From positions 186,001 through 250,000 of the forward strand of contig NZ_VSJK01000004.1 in the NCBI RefSeq assembly GCF_008085915.1: DNA of 64,000 nt. The letters are read 5' to 3'. This stretch comes from Oceaniovalibus sp. ACAM 378. GTDB taxonomy: Bacteria > Pseudomonadota > Alphaproteobacteria > Rhodobacterales > Rhodobacteraceae. The notes below the pieces were generated by a model. The model was not told the DNA's origin. It saw only the letters and a program-made list of their open reading frames with translations, and searched no databases. The translations under genes and the position numbers were made by a program. Positions 52,351 to 60,930 of the stretch are shown piece by piece (the stretch's first letter is position 1; each line of letters starts with the position of its first letter).

Positions 52351-53814
52351 ATGCGCGACCTGCCCCCAGCCAACCCATTCGACGATGACAAGCTGAAAGA
52401 AGAATGCGGCGTCTTCGGCGTCACCGGCGTGGTCGATGCCGCCAATTTCGTGGCACTCGGCCTGCACGCACTGCAACACCGCGGACAAGAGGCCGGCGGA
52501 ATCGTCAGCCACGATTCGGTACAGGGTTTCAACTCGGCCCGGCGATTCGGGTATGTGCGCGACAATTTCACCAAACAGTCACTGATGGACACTCTGCCCG
52601 GGCCACTGGCCATCGGGCATGTCCGCTATTCCACCTCCGGCTCCAAAGGCCACACCCAGATGCGCGACGTGCAGCCATTCTTTGGTGAATTCTCCCTGGG
52701 TGGCGCAGCAATCGCCCACAATGGTAACATCACCAACGCCGATGCGCTGCGCCGCGAATTGATTGGCGCCGGTTCGATCTTTCAGTCGTCATCCGACAGC
52801 GAATGTATCATCCACCTGATGGCCCGGTCCCTGCAAAGGAAAGTGCCAGAACGGATGCAGGACGCCCTGCGCCGGGTCGAAGGCGCGTTTTCGATTGTCG
52901 CGATGACCCGGACCAAACTGATCGGTGTGCGCGATCCGCTTGGCGTGCGGCCGCTGGTGCTCGGGCGTTTGGGTGACGGCTGGGTGCTCAGCTCGGAAAC
53001 CTGCGCGCTCGACATCATCGGCGCGCGCTTCGAACGTGACGTCGAACCGGGCGAAATGGTGGTGATCGAAGACGGCGAATGCCAAAGCCATCGCCCCTTC
53101 CCGCCGCAGAAATCGCGGTTCTGCATCTTTGAACACGTGTATTTCTCCCGCCCCGATTCCATCCTCGGCGGGCGGTCGGTCTATGAGACCCGCCGCCAGA
53201 TCGGTGTGGAGCTGGCACGCGAGGCTCCGGTTGAGGCCGATCTGGTTTGCCCGGTCCCCGACAGCGGCACCCCCGCAGCGATCGGCTATGCAGCCGAGTC
53301 CGGCATTCCCTATGGTATGGGCATCATCCGCAACCAGTATATGGGCCGGACCTTCATCGAACCCACCGAACAGATCCGCAACATGGGCGTGCGTCTCAAG
53401 CTGAACGTCAACCGCGCGCTGATCCGCGGCAAACGGGTGGTGCTGGTCGACGATTCCGTGGTGCGTGGCACGACGTCGATCAAGATCCGTGAGATGATCC
53501 TCGATGCCGGTGCCGCTGAAGTGCACTTTCGCATCGCCTCCCCGCCCACCGCCTGGCCCTGCTTTTACGGCGTCGACACCCCCGAGCGGGACAAGCTGTT
53601 GGCCGCCTCCATGTCGGAGGAAGAAATGCGCGACCACCTCAACGTGGACTCCCTGCGCTTCGTTTCGCTCGACGGTCTTTATCGCGCCGTCGGCGAAGTG
53701 AAGGGTCGCAATCCCGATCAACCACAGTATTGCGACGCATGTTTTTCCGGCGATTATCCCATCGTTCCCGCCGATATGATCGATAAGGGCTTTCACATGA
53801 AGGCTGCCGAATAG
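52351..53814 (+). CDS. purF: amidophosphoribosyltransferase
   Basis: Encodes 487 residues. A short propeptide ends just before Cys19 (KEECGVFGVTG), the N-terminal glutaminase nucleophile. Further family segments: IGHVRYSTSGS, AHNGNITNA, SDSECIIHL, DPLGVRPLVLG, and the PRPP-binding VVLVDDSVVRGTTS. It catalyses the first committed step of purine synthesis. The ATG at 52351 fits the family start. The SDR gene follows after 172 bases. Confidence 0.98.
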   Translation: MRDLPPANPFDDDKLKEECGVFGVTGVVDAANFVALGLHALQHRGQEAGGIVSHDSVQGFNSARRFGYVRDNFTKQSLMDTLPGPLAIGHVRYSTSGSKGHTQMRDVQPFFGEFSLGGAAIAHNGNITNADALRRELIGAGSIFQSSSDSECIIHLMARSLQRKVPERMQDALRRVEGAFSIVAMTRTKLIGVRDPLGVRPLVLGRLGDGWVLSSETCALDIIGARFERDVEPGEMVVIEDGECQSHRPFPPQKSRFCIFEHVYFSRPDSILGGRSVYETRRQIGVELAREAPVEADLVCPVPDSGTPAAIGYAAESGIPYGMGIIRNQYMGRTFIEPTEQIRNMGVRLKLNVNRALIRGKRVVLVDDSVVRGTTSIKIREMILDAGAAEVHFRIASPPTAWPCFYGVDTPERDKLLAASMSEEEMRDHLNVDSLRFVSLDGLYRAVGEVKGRNPDQPQYCDACFSGDYPIVPADMIDKGFHMKAAE

Positions 53815-53986
53815 CCCAAGATACCCTTACCGGGAAACCGCCGGATCGAAATCCGGCCAATCCCGGGAAGGATGTCGAGTGCATTCAAAACCATCCTGCG
53901 CCAACCACCGGCTTCTTCTTTGCATAAATACTCCCGCCGGAGGCTCCGACGCCGCCACCCCCACTCCCCCGAGGCAGATCACCCAA

Positions 53987-54631
53987 ATGACAAAAATCGC
54001 CCTGATCACCGGCGCATCGCGCGGCCTTGGCGCCGCATTGGCCAAAGCGCTGGCCCCGACCCATCATATCGTCGCCGTTGCCCGCACCGTCGGCGCGCTC
54101 GAAGAGCTTGACGATGCGATCAAGGAACTTGGAGGCACCACGACGCTTGCACCAATGGATGTCGCCAATGCCGACGCGATGGCACATCTGTGTCGGTCGA
54201 TCCATGATCGCTGGGGATCTGTCGACCTCTGGGCGCATACTGCGATCCATGCCGCACCGCTGACCCCTGCCGCGCATCTTGACGCCCGGGACTGGACGAA
54301 ATCCGTGACGCTGAACGCAACCGTCACAGCGACACTGATCCCCATGGTCGCGCCCTTGCTGGGAACCACGGGGCGCGCGTTGTTTTTTGACGATGCACGG
54401 GGCGGAACAAAGTTTTTCGCCGCTTACGGGGCCAGCAAGGCCGCGCAGATCGCGCTGGCGCAGAGTTGGCAAGCGGATTCCTGCCGCACCGGCCCCGCCG
54501 TTCACATCCTGTCGCCCGAACCGATGCCCACCGCGACCCGGGCGCGGTTCTTTCCCGGTGAAGACCGCGCCGCACTTACCCCCTGCGAAGACGAGGCGGC
54601 GCGGCTTCTGGCATTGCTGGACCAGCTCTGA
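53987..54631 (+). CDS. short-chain dehydrogenase/reductase
   Basis: Encodes 214 residues: TKIALITGASRGLGAALAKAL (TGASRGLG nucleotide-binding), a modest central sheet, and the catalytic YGASK (Tyr-x3-Lys) followed by the LSPEPMPT substrate-side segment. The usual Asn-Ala-Gly (NAG) motif after strand four is replaced by AHTAIH, so it is a divergent member. It follows purF, the usual place of such an SDR in Rhodobacterales. GAGGCAG precedes ATG 53987. Substrate unknown. Confidence 0.9.
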   Translation: MTKIALITGASRGLGAALAKALAPTHHIVAVARTVGALEELDDAIKELGGTTTLAPMDVANADAMAHLCRSIHDRWGSVDLWAHTAIHAAPLTPAAHLDARDWTKSVTLNATVTATLIPMVAPLLGTTGRALFFDDARGGTKFFAAYGASKAAQIALAQSWQADSCRTGPAVHILSPEPMPTATRARFFPGEDRAALTPCEDEAARLLALLDQL

Positions 54632-54703
54632 ACTTTCCACCCCTTCTGCCGCTTGCCGCCCGCCCGTCGCTCCCCTATTGAGGGGGGCAGCAGGAAAGGC
54701 GAA

Positions 54704-55489
54704 ATGTTGCGCATTCTCATTACAAACGACGACGGGATCGATGCCCCCGGGCTAAAGATCCTGACCGAAATCGCGACCGAAATCGCCGGTCCGCAGGGCG
54801 AGGTCTGGACGGTCGCACCCGCGTTCGAACAATCGGGCGTGGGCCATTGCATCAGCTATACCCACCCGTTCATGGCGACGGAACTTTCGCCGCGGCGGAT
54901 CGCTGCCGAAGGGTCGCCCGCTGACTGCGTTCTGGTCGCGCTACATGACGTCATGCCCCACCGTCCCGATCTGGTGCTGTCCGGGATCAACCGTGGCAAC
55001 AATTCGGCCGAGAACACGCTGTATTCCGGCACCATCGGCGCCGCTATGGAAGCGGCGTTGCAGGGGCTGCCTGCCATCGCGCTCTCACAATATATGGGCC
55101 CGGTCACCCGCACGCTGGACAATCCGTTTGAAGCGGCAGCAGCCCATGGTGTCGCCACCGTGCGCGCTCTGCTGGAGCGTGGACTGTGGGAAAACGAAGA
55201 TTACCGACTGTTTTACAACGTCAATTTTCCGCCCGTCGCCGCAGCGGATGTCAAAGGCATCCGCGTGGCACCACAGGGGTTCCGGCGCGGCACAGCCTTT
55301 GGGCTGGAACCGCACATGTCGCCCTCGGGGCGCAGGTTCCTATGGGTGCGTGGCGGTCGCCAGGACATCGACACGGAACCCGGCAGCGACGGCAACGTCA
55401 ACCTTGTCGGATACACCTCGGTGACCCCGATGCGCGCCGATCTGACGGCGCATGACAGTTTGGATGCACTGAAAGCCGCGTTGGAATGA
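54704..55489 (+). CDS. surE: 5'/3'-nucleotidase SurE
   Basis: Encodes 261 residues: [17 protein letters not shown] with the metal-binding Asp pair, [34 protein letters not shown] and [11 protein letters not shown], all SurE hallmarks. It dephosphorylates nucleoside monophosphates in stress survival. It overlaps pcm by four bases (ATGA), starting the classical surE-pcm-nlpD operon. AGGCGAA precedes ATG 54704; the upstream extension to 54653 is rejected. Confidence 0.97.
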   Translation: MLRILITNDDGIDAPGLKILTEIATEIAGPQGEVWTVAPAFEQSGVGHCISYTHPFMATELSPRRIAAEGSPADCVLVALHDVMPHRPDLVLSGINRGNNSAENTLYSGTIGAAMEAALQGLPAIALSQYMGPVTRTLDNPFEAAAAHGVATVRALLERGLWENEDYRLFYNVNFPPVAAADVKGIRVAPQGFRRGTAFGLEPHMSPSGRRFLWVRGGRQDIDTEPGSDGNVNLVGYTSVTPMRADLTAHDSLDALKAALE

Positions 55490-56127
55490 CATTTGACCCG
55501 GAACGCAAGATGCAGTTCCTGTTTGCCCTGCGATCCAAGGGTGTCACTGACAAGCGCGTGCTGGAAGCGATGGAGCGTATTGACCGGGGGATCTTTGTGC
55601 GCGGCATCTTTGCCGAGCGCGCCTATGAAGATATGCCCCTGCCCATCGCCTGTGGCCAGACGATCAGCCAGCCTTCGGTTGTCGGGTTGATGACCCAGGC
55701 GCTGGACGTGCAACCGCGCCACAAGGTGCTGGAGATCGGCACCGGGTCGGGATATCAGGCGGCGGTTCTGTCGATGCTGGCCCGGCGGATCTATACCGTT
55801 GACCGGCACAAGCGGCTGGTCCAAGAGGCGCGCATCATCTTCGACCGGCTGAACCTTACCAATATCACCGCTTTTGCCGCCGACGGCAGCCGCGGTCTTC
55901 CCGAACAGGCGCCCTTTGACCGCATCCTTGTCACAGCCGCGGCCGAAGATCCGCCCGGCCCCCTCTTGGCGGAATTGCGCATTGGCGGTATCATGGTTCT
56001 GCCGGTCGGTCAGTCGGACGCGGTGCAAAGCCTGATCAAGGTGACGCGCCACGAAACGGGGTTCGACTATCAAGAACTGCGTCCGGTGCGTTTTGTCCCT
56101 CTTCTGGAAGGGTTGGGGCAGGATTGA
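55486..56127 (+). CDS. pcm: protein-L-isoaspartate O-methyltransferase
   Basis: Encodes 213 residues: [14 protein letters not shown] substrate-side motif, SAM-binding [15 protein letters not shown], and the post motifs [15 protein letters not shown]. It repairs isoaspartyl residues in ageing proteins. Its ATG overlaps the surE stop, and it lies 100 bases upstream of the nlpD-like gene. Isoaspartate forms fastest at Asn-Gly and Asp-Gly. Confidence 0.97.
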   Translation: MTFDPERKMQFLFALRSKGVTDKRVLEAMERIDRGIFVRGIFAERAYEDMPLPIACGQTISQPSVVGLMTQALDVQPRHKVLEIGTGSGYQAAVLSMLARRIYTVDRHKRLVQEARIIFDRLNLTNITAFAADGSRGLPEQAPFDRILVTAAAEDPPGPLLAELRIGGIMVLPVGQSDAVQSLIKVTRHETGFDYQELRPVRFVPLLEGLGQD

Positions 56128-56227
56128 TCCCATGCCGCCGGCCCTTCCCATGGGCGAAACCACAGGCGGAACCACACGCGGAACGCGCGCGTCCACAGAA
56201 GACGCCGCAAAGTTGAGGACGACAGAA

Positions 56228-57424
56228 ATGACCCAAACGACCGGTGCCCGGCAACGCACCTTGCTGACCGGCGCAGCGGCGCTCCTTGCGCTTGGCGCCT
56301 GTGCCAATTCGGGCTACGACCTCGACTTGCGTGGCAATTTTGGCGATGCCTTCCACACCAAGACGGCAGTGCAGAACGTACCGACCGAACCGCGGCCACG
56401 GCCCGACAATCGCGGGTTGATTTCCTATCCGGGATATCAGGTGGCAGTGGCGCGCACCGGGGACACCGTGGGTGACGTCGCCGGACGTGTGGGTCTTTCG
56501 GCCGACGAACTTGCAACTTACAATGGAATTCCGCGCGGGCAGAAATTGCGGCGCGGCGAAATCATCGCCCTGCCCCGCCGGGTTTCCGAACCCTCGCCTG
56601 CCACCGGGTCTGCGGTAACCGGGCCGATCATACCGATCACGTCCCCCGCGATCCGCACGCCCGAGACGGTATCGGTGGTGCCGCTCGACTCGGCTTCGTC
56701 GTCAGCCACATCCGCAAACGCGGCCAATACTGCCGCCCCAAGCGGTCAGGAACCCGCGCGCCACAAGGTCAAGCGTGGCGAGACCGCATATTCCATCGCG
56801 CGGCTGTTCGGCGTGCCGGTGAAATCACTTGCCGAATGGAACGGGTTGACCGGCGAATTGGCCATCCGCGAAGGGCAGTATCTGCTGATTCCGGTGGCCG
56901 TTCCGGGCGCTGTGCCGGTGATCGATGCAGCCACAAAACCCGGCAGCGGCACCGTGGCACCCGTGCCGCCCAGTGCGGCCAGCCCGCTGCCCGACAAGAA
57001 TGAAACCGCCGACAAGCCGAAGGAAACTCCGCCGTCACCGAATCTGGCCGGAACGCAGACCAGCGCCAGCGATACCGCCCGTTTCGCACTGCCGGCATCG
57101 GGTCCGATCATCCGGACCTTCTCCAAGGGCAAGAACGACGGCATCGACATTTCGGCCGCGGCCGGATCGCCGGTGCGTGCCGCGCAAACCGGCACCGTCG
57201 CCGCAATCACCCGCGATACCGACCGGGTTCCGATTATCGTGCTGCGCCACTCTGGCAACATTCTGACCGTCTATGCCGGGGTTGAAGACGTGACCGTCGA
57301 AAAGGGCGAAACGGTCAAGCGCGGTCAGGCAATCGCCAAGATTCGCGCCTCGGCCTCTCCCGGTCTGCATTTCGAAGTGCGCGAGGGCTTCGACAGCGTC
57401 GATCCCGAACCCTATCTGAAATAG
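56228..57424 (+). CDS. nlpD: NlpD-like lipoprotein with two LysM domains and a degenerate LytM/M23 domain
   Basis: Encodes 398 residues. A lipoprotein signal ends in LLALGAC (lipobox). Two LysM peptidoglycan-binding domains follow (about 75-120, VARTGDTVGDVAGRVGLS; about 180-222, KVKRGETAYSIARLFGVP), then a Pro/Ser-rich linker and a C-terminal LytM domain (about 285-398). The zinc site is missing: NDGIDI instead of HxGxD and GLHFEVR without the first His, as in NlpD/EnvC activators. It likely activates a cell-division amidase at the outer membrane. Third gene of the surE operon. Confidence 0.9.
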   Translation: MTQTTGARQRTLLTGAAALLALGACANSGYDLDLRGNFGDAFHTKTAVQNVPTEPRPRPDNRGLISYPGYQVAVARTGDTVGDVAGRVGLSADELATYNGIPRGQKLRRGEIIALPRRVSEPSPATGSAVTGPIIPITSPAIRTPETVSVVPLDSASSSATSANAANTAAPSGQEPARHKVKRGETAYSIARLFGVPVKSLAEWNGLTGELAIREGQYLLIPVAVPGAVPVIDAATKPGSGTVAPVPPSAASPLPDKNETADKPKETPPSPNLAGTQTSASDTARFALPASGPIIRTFSKGKNDGIDISAAAGSPVRAAQTGTVAAITRDTDRVPIIVLRHSGNILTVYAGVEDVTVEKGETVKRGQAIAKIRASASPGLHFEVREGFDSVDPEPYLK

Positions 57425-57504
57425 CCTGCCGAGCGCGGTTGCACTGCTGAATGCGGATGCGCCGCGCCGGACCACACTGATCCGACCGATTCAGGCAGGC
57501 GGCC

Positions 57505-58326
57505 CTATCTGTCGCCTGCAGGATCGATGCGACCCTCGGCATCTTGCCGCTCGGTCGCCGCGTCACTGTCCGGTCCCGAGTCTTTGCCCGGCTCGTGATC
57601 GGTTTCGTCCGGCACTTGCGCAGCGGCGGGGGCTTCCACCGCTCTGGCCCAGATCGGCAGGTGGTCCGATGCCAGCGCCGTCATCGGCGTATGCATCACC
57701 CCCATGTCGCGCAGATCCAGCAGGCCATTGGTGACGAACCTGTCCAGCGCCACAAAGGGCTTGCGGGCGTGAAATGTTCGCCCCGGCATGTGTAGGGTGA
57801 ACTGGCGCGAAAGCCTCCCAAGTCCGACCGTGTTGGAAAACTCGTTGAAATCGCCGGTAATTATTGTAGGTCTGGGTGGCAGATCGGCCAGACATCCAAT
57901 CAATCGCGTCAATTGAAGACGTCTGGAGCGCCGCAAAAGACCCAAATGCACACCTGCCACACGGATGGGCCCGGTCGCGGTATCCAGATCGGCAACCAGC
58001 GCGCCACGCGGTTCAAGCCCCGGCAGATCCACATGGACGATCCGCACCACCTGTGTCGTCGGGCGGATCAGGATCGCGATCCCGTGCCACCCGAGACTGA
58101 CGGGGCTGCGGGCCACCTCTACTGGCACCAATCCGGTTTGCGCGGTTATCAACGCGGCGGACAGCGCGGCAGGCCGCGCACCAAGCCGCAGGTCCGCCTC
58201 TTGCAACACCGTGACATCGGCGTCCAACGCGGCGATGACGGATGCGATCCGCTCGGGGTCGCGGCGGCGGTCAGTTCCCAGCGCTTTGCGGATGTTGTAA
58301 CTTGCAATGCGGATATCCAGTGTCAC
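57505..58326 (-). CDS. endonuclease/exonuclease/phosphatase-family protein
   Basis: Encodes 273 residues from GTG 58326. Family motifs: RIASYNIRKALG (Asn), VTVLQEADLRLG (Glu metal ligand), RVAGVHLGLL, PTIITGDFNEFSN (GDFN) and the C-terminal SDHLPIWAR (SDH). The last 40 residues are acidic and disordered. Members hydrolyse phosphodiesters or lipid headgroups. The frame is open to 58482, but the conserved first strand begins at the chosen GTG. Convergent with nlpD. Confidence 0.88.
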   Translation of the reverse strand: MTLDIRIASYNIRKALGTDRRRDPERIASVIAALDADVTVLQEADLRLGARPAALSAALITAQTGLVPVEVARSPVSLGWHGIAILIRPTTQVVRIVHVDLPGLEPRGALVADLDTATGPIRVAGVHLGLLRRSRRLQLTRLIGCLADLPPRPTIITGDFNEFSNTVGLGRLSRQFTLHMPGRTFHARKPFVALDRFVTNGLLDLRDMGVMHTPMTALASDHLPIWARAVEAPAAAQVPDETDHEPGKDSGPDSDAATERQDAEGRIDPAGDR

Positions 58327-59192
58327 GGCGTCGGCCCTCCTGGCCCGAAAGTTTCTTTGGTCGATCTCCCGGCCATTCGTCGCAGCGGGCCGGTCAGCAA
58401 CACCAGCTTGGCCGCACACGCCCACAGCACCGGTTCGGGGCCGAAAAGCAAGGTTCGGGCGCGAAACATTCCGAACCCTCACAGGTGGTTTTCGTGCCCG
58501 TTGCCATTCGCGCTCTGACTCCGGCGCCGATCAACCGGACGATCGACACCCCGTCACACCGCAAGTGACCGCAAGTGACCGCAAGTGACCGCAGACAACG
58601 ACATAGGGCTGACCGTGCCACCATTCAAACCGGTTTCGTGGACGGCAGGCCCGATTTTATCCGTCTCCCCGGTTCAGGCGGAGGCGCCCTGACATTGGGC
58701 TGCCCCGGTTTTGTAGACGTCTACTTGGTGATTTTAGAACAAGCGAGCCACGGATACCAATATTGGAGTCGGCTTTTCAGGCCGATTGAAGACGCTGGTG
58801 CGCAGATTGTTGAGCGTGACATTGCGTTCGGCGTATTGGCCGGGCCGCTCAGCGGCATTTTTCGGACTCAGGGAAAGCGCAATCAGGCGGCAACGAGAGT
58901 GGCTGACCGAATATGCCGCCGCCCGTATCCCTTGACCGGAAAGTCCCCGCATCGCGAAATCCCGGGAGCGGTGAATTTGCGAGCGGAGTCCATCGCCTTA
59001 CGTCCAAAAGCCCGGATCAAGGCCAAGCAGGTCGATTGACAGCCAAGACGAGCAGTTGCTTTTAACTCTGGGTCGCGCTGCACTGATGAAAAAAGAAAGC
59101 CTTCGCAACAAAACTGCCGATTTCACTCAATGGCGTATTCTTTGTTCATTCTGCATATGTTACGCACTTAATTGACATATGGAGTTTACGAC
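58327..59192. other. non-coding or decayed stretch
   Basis: Over 850 bases without a convincing gene. Frames here (for example plus strand 58575-59039) have no ribosome binding site, no domain and unusual composition. It contains the tandem decamer at 58561-58593 and, near 59150-59180, two CATATG sequences flanking the likely promoter of the small secreted protein gene. A decayed gene is possible. Confidence 0.5.
58561..58593. repeat. tandem decamer GCAAGTGACC, 3.3 copies
   Basis: Three exact consecutive copies of GCAAGTGACC at 58561-58590 followed by GCA. The repeat lies in a gene-free region upstream of the endonuclease/exonuclease/phosphatase gene start (minus strand). It may be a slippage tract or clustered binding sites. 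Confidence 0.85.
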
Positions 59193-59528
59193 ATGAAATC
59201 AATTCTTGCCGCCAGCCTGCTTTTCGCAACAACCCTTACCGCGCCCGCCTTGGCCGAGACCCGCATCGCGATCGATGTCGCAAGAGATCGTGATGCTTGT
59301 CACGGCATGGAAGTTGTTCAGGCCCGTTTCGAGCCCGGCAACCGTCTTGTCGTGACGTGCGGGACTAACCCTGCCGCGCTTCCAGCTGCGGCAGGTGTGG
59401 CTGCAATCGTCCCTGCCACCAACGTCGTGCCTTTGCTTGGCGGACTGGCCCCGGTTATCGGCGTCGGTGTCGTGGTAGCCGGTGTCGCTGCAGCTGCCGG
59501 CGGATCGTCGACCTCGGACACTCAGTAA
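59193..59528 (+). CDS. small exported protein with Gly/Ala/Val-rich C-terminus
   Basis: Encodes 111 residues. Signal peptide MKSILAASLLFATTLTAPALA, then about 40 residues containing two Cys (DACHGMEVV and VVTCGTN) that could form a disulphide, then a long hydrophobic Ala/Gly/Val stretch (about 66-103) and a polar tail SSTSDTQ. The hydrophobic part could sit in a membrane or self-assemble. GGAG lies eight bases before ATG 59193. Family unknown. Confidence 0.75.
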   Translation: MKSILAASLLFATTLTAPALAETRIAIDVARDRDACHGMEVVQARFEPGNRLVVTCGTNPAALPAAAGVAAIVPATNVVPLLGGLAPVIGVGVVVAGVAAAAGGSSTSDTQ

Positions 59529-59546
59529 CCGAAAATACCCGGCGAA

Positions 59547-60005
59547 TCAGCACTGTGCGATTCCCATGCGGATCAACTGGACACCGGATACCTTATAGTA
59601 TCCGGTGATCCGGTGTCGGGCCGTCGTCATGAACCAGTTTTTCAACTGAGTCGGATAGTGATCGGCGATGACTTCGCTCCAGTATTCGAAATCGGCGTGC
59701 GTCAGTGGGCGGCCATAGGACGATGGGCCGTGAAAGCCCAAGGTCGCATTCGGATCGACACAGACATCCCCTGCCCCCAAGTACATCGTACAGGATGACA
59801 GACAGATCGGTCCCCGAATTTCGACCCTTTGTCTGAGGGCGCGAATCCTGTTGATTGCATCGGCGCGCTGTCCGATCACCCCACCCCTGTCATTTCGAAC
59901 GACGATGTTCGTTTGCTGCGCGGCCGCAGGCACAGATGTCACCAAGATGCCTCCAAAGACCAAGAGACCACACAGCCGTATTGCTCGCGCGAAAGCCCGC
60001 ATCAT
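59547..60005 (-). CDS. exported ClpP/crotonase-fold-like protein, function unknown
   Basis: Encodes 152 residues. An N-terminal signal (MMRAFARAIRLCGLLVFGGI, cleavage near AAAQQ) is followed by VEIRGPICLSSCTMYLGAG and VCVDPNATLGFHGPSS, which resembles the serine-containing turn and following histidine of periplasmic SDH/ClpP-like proteins (COG3904-like). The SSC and GFHGP motifs are suggestive, not proof, of catalysis. GAGGAG precedes the ATG at 60005. Convergent with the 111-aa gene. Confidence 0.75.
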   Translation of the reverse strand: MMRAFARAIRLCGLLVFGGILVTSVPAAAQQTNIVVRNDRGGVIGQRADAINRIRALRQRVEIRGPICLSSCTMYLGAGDVCVDPNATLGFHGPSSYGRPLTHADFEYWSEVIADHYPTQLKNWFMTTARHRITGYYKVSGVQLIRMGIAQC

Positions 60006-60428
60006 TCCACTCCTCTACCCCTAATACCCCTGCCAAAGCTGTCAGGGGCCCCATGCCCGAGCATGATGCAAAAAGGTTGCAAGAGCGTTCACGGCACTCT
60101 GGGCGTGGCGAGGGAAATCAGTGGATGGAACTTTTGATTACCGCAGCACCGCTCAGACCGTGACGCAGATTTCGAAAGAGGGAGCGGAGGGGTCGCATCT
60201 ATCCGGAATTTTGTCGGCTTGGCCAAGACCGCATCCGTGTGCGGTTTGGCGCTGCCTGGGTCATCTGGATCGCGCATCTACATCGGCGGCATTTCATAAA
60301 CCGGCACCCGGCGCGGTTATACGATTGGGCGGCATTCCGCCGCTGCACGTCCCTGTGAAAGCCGTACAGGGAACGTCTTTGCGAGGCGTTCGTTTGTCTG
60401 ATGTCTGACGTTACAAACGGAGTACAAA
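60006..60428. other. intergenic region upstream of the CHRD gene
   Basis: There are 423 bases with no supported gene, divergent between the exported protein at 59547 and the CHRD gene. The notable element is the dyad immediately before the CHRD ribosome binding site. Confidence 0.45.
60391..60419 (+). promoter_or_regulatory. dyad CGTTTGT-N15-ACAAACG abutting the CHRD gene start
   Basis: Perfect seven-base arms at 60391-60397 and 60413-60419, directly followed by the Shine-Dalgarno GGAG and the ATG at 60429. It could be an operator or an mRNA hairpin whose 3' arm touches the ribosome binding site and so tunes translation. Confidence 0.4.
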
Positions 60429-60857
60429 ATGTTCATTTCCACTGTAAAATACACGGCTGCATCGATCGCCGCCTGCGCAATGCTCGCTCTGCCGGCCTTT
60501 GCGGAAGAGATGAAATTTACCGCAGATCTCACCGCGGGGGCCGAAGTTCCTCCGACTGAAAGTGCCGCGACCGGCACCGCCGATGTTACGGTCGACACTG
60601 AAGCAAAGACGGTGTCCTGGGTCGTCACTGTCGAAGGTCTGACAGGTGACGCAACAGCGGCACATATTCACGGCCCCGCCGCGATGGACGAAAATGCGGG
60701 CCCGGCGATTGACATGTCCGACGCTATCATGGAGGGCAGCGCCGACATCACCGATGAGCAGATCGGCGAGCTTGGCGACGGGAAATACTATGTGAACGTG
60801 CACACAGAAGAGTATCCGGATGGGGAAATTCGCGGACAGCTGACGGCCGCTGAATAA
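60429..60857 (+). CDS. exported CHRD-domain protein
   Basis: Encodes 142 residues. Signal peptide MFISTVKYTAASIAACAMLA, cleaved near AFA-E. The rest is one CHRD domain: FTADLTAGAEVPP, TAHIHGPA-type AAHIHGPAAM, and YYVNVHTEEYPDGEIRGQL at the end, with the conserved His and Glu residues. CHRD domains occur in chordin and many bacterial secreted proteins of unknown role. GGAG lies six bases before the ATG. Confidence 0.92.
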   Translation: MFISTVKYTAASIAACAMLALPAFAEEMKFTADLTAGAEVPPTESAATGTADVTVDTEAKTVSWVVTVEGLTGDATAAHIHGPAAMDENAGPAIDMSDAIMEGSADITDEQIGELGDGKYYVNVHTEEYPDGEIRGQLTAAE

Positions 60858-60889
60858 CCTCTGCCGCCACTCTAGGTAGATCAAAGTTG

Positions 60890-60920
60890 AACGGGCGGGG
60901 ATGGTTCATTCCCGCCCGTT
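60890..60920. terminator. terminator between CHRD gene and histidine kinase gene
   Basis: Stem AACGGGCGGG (60890-60899) / CCCGCCCGTT (60911-60920) with an 11-base loop, followed by TCGTT. It lies 32 bases after the CHRD stop and ten bases beyond the end of the convergent kinase gene, so it can work for both. Confidence 0.75.
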
Positions 60921-60930
60921 TCGTTCGGCT

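Noticed and set aside
58575-59039. 154-codon open frame on the plus strand
   Set aside because: No ribosome binding site, no domain, and it begins within the tandem decamer; composition does not look coding.
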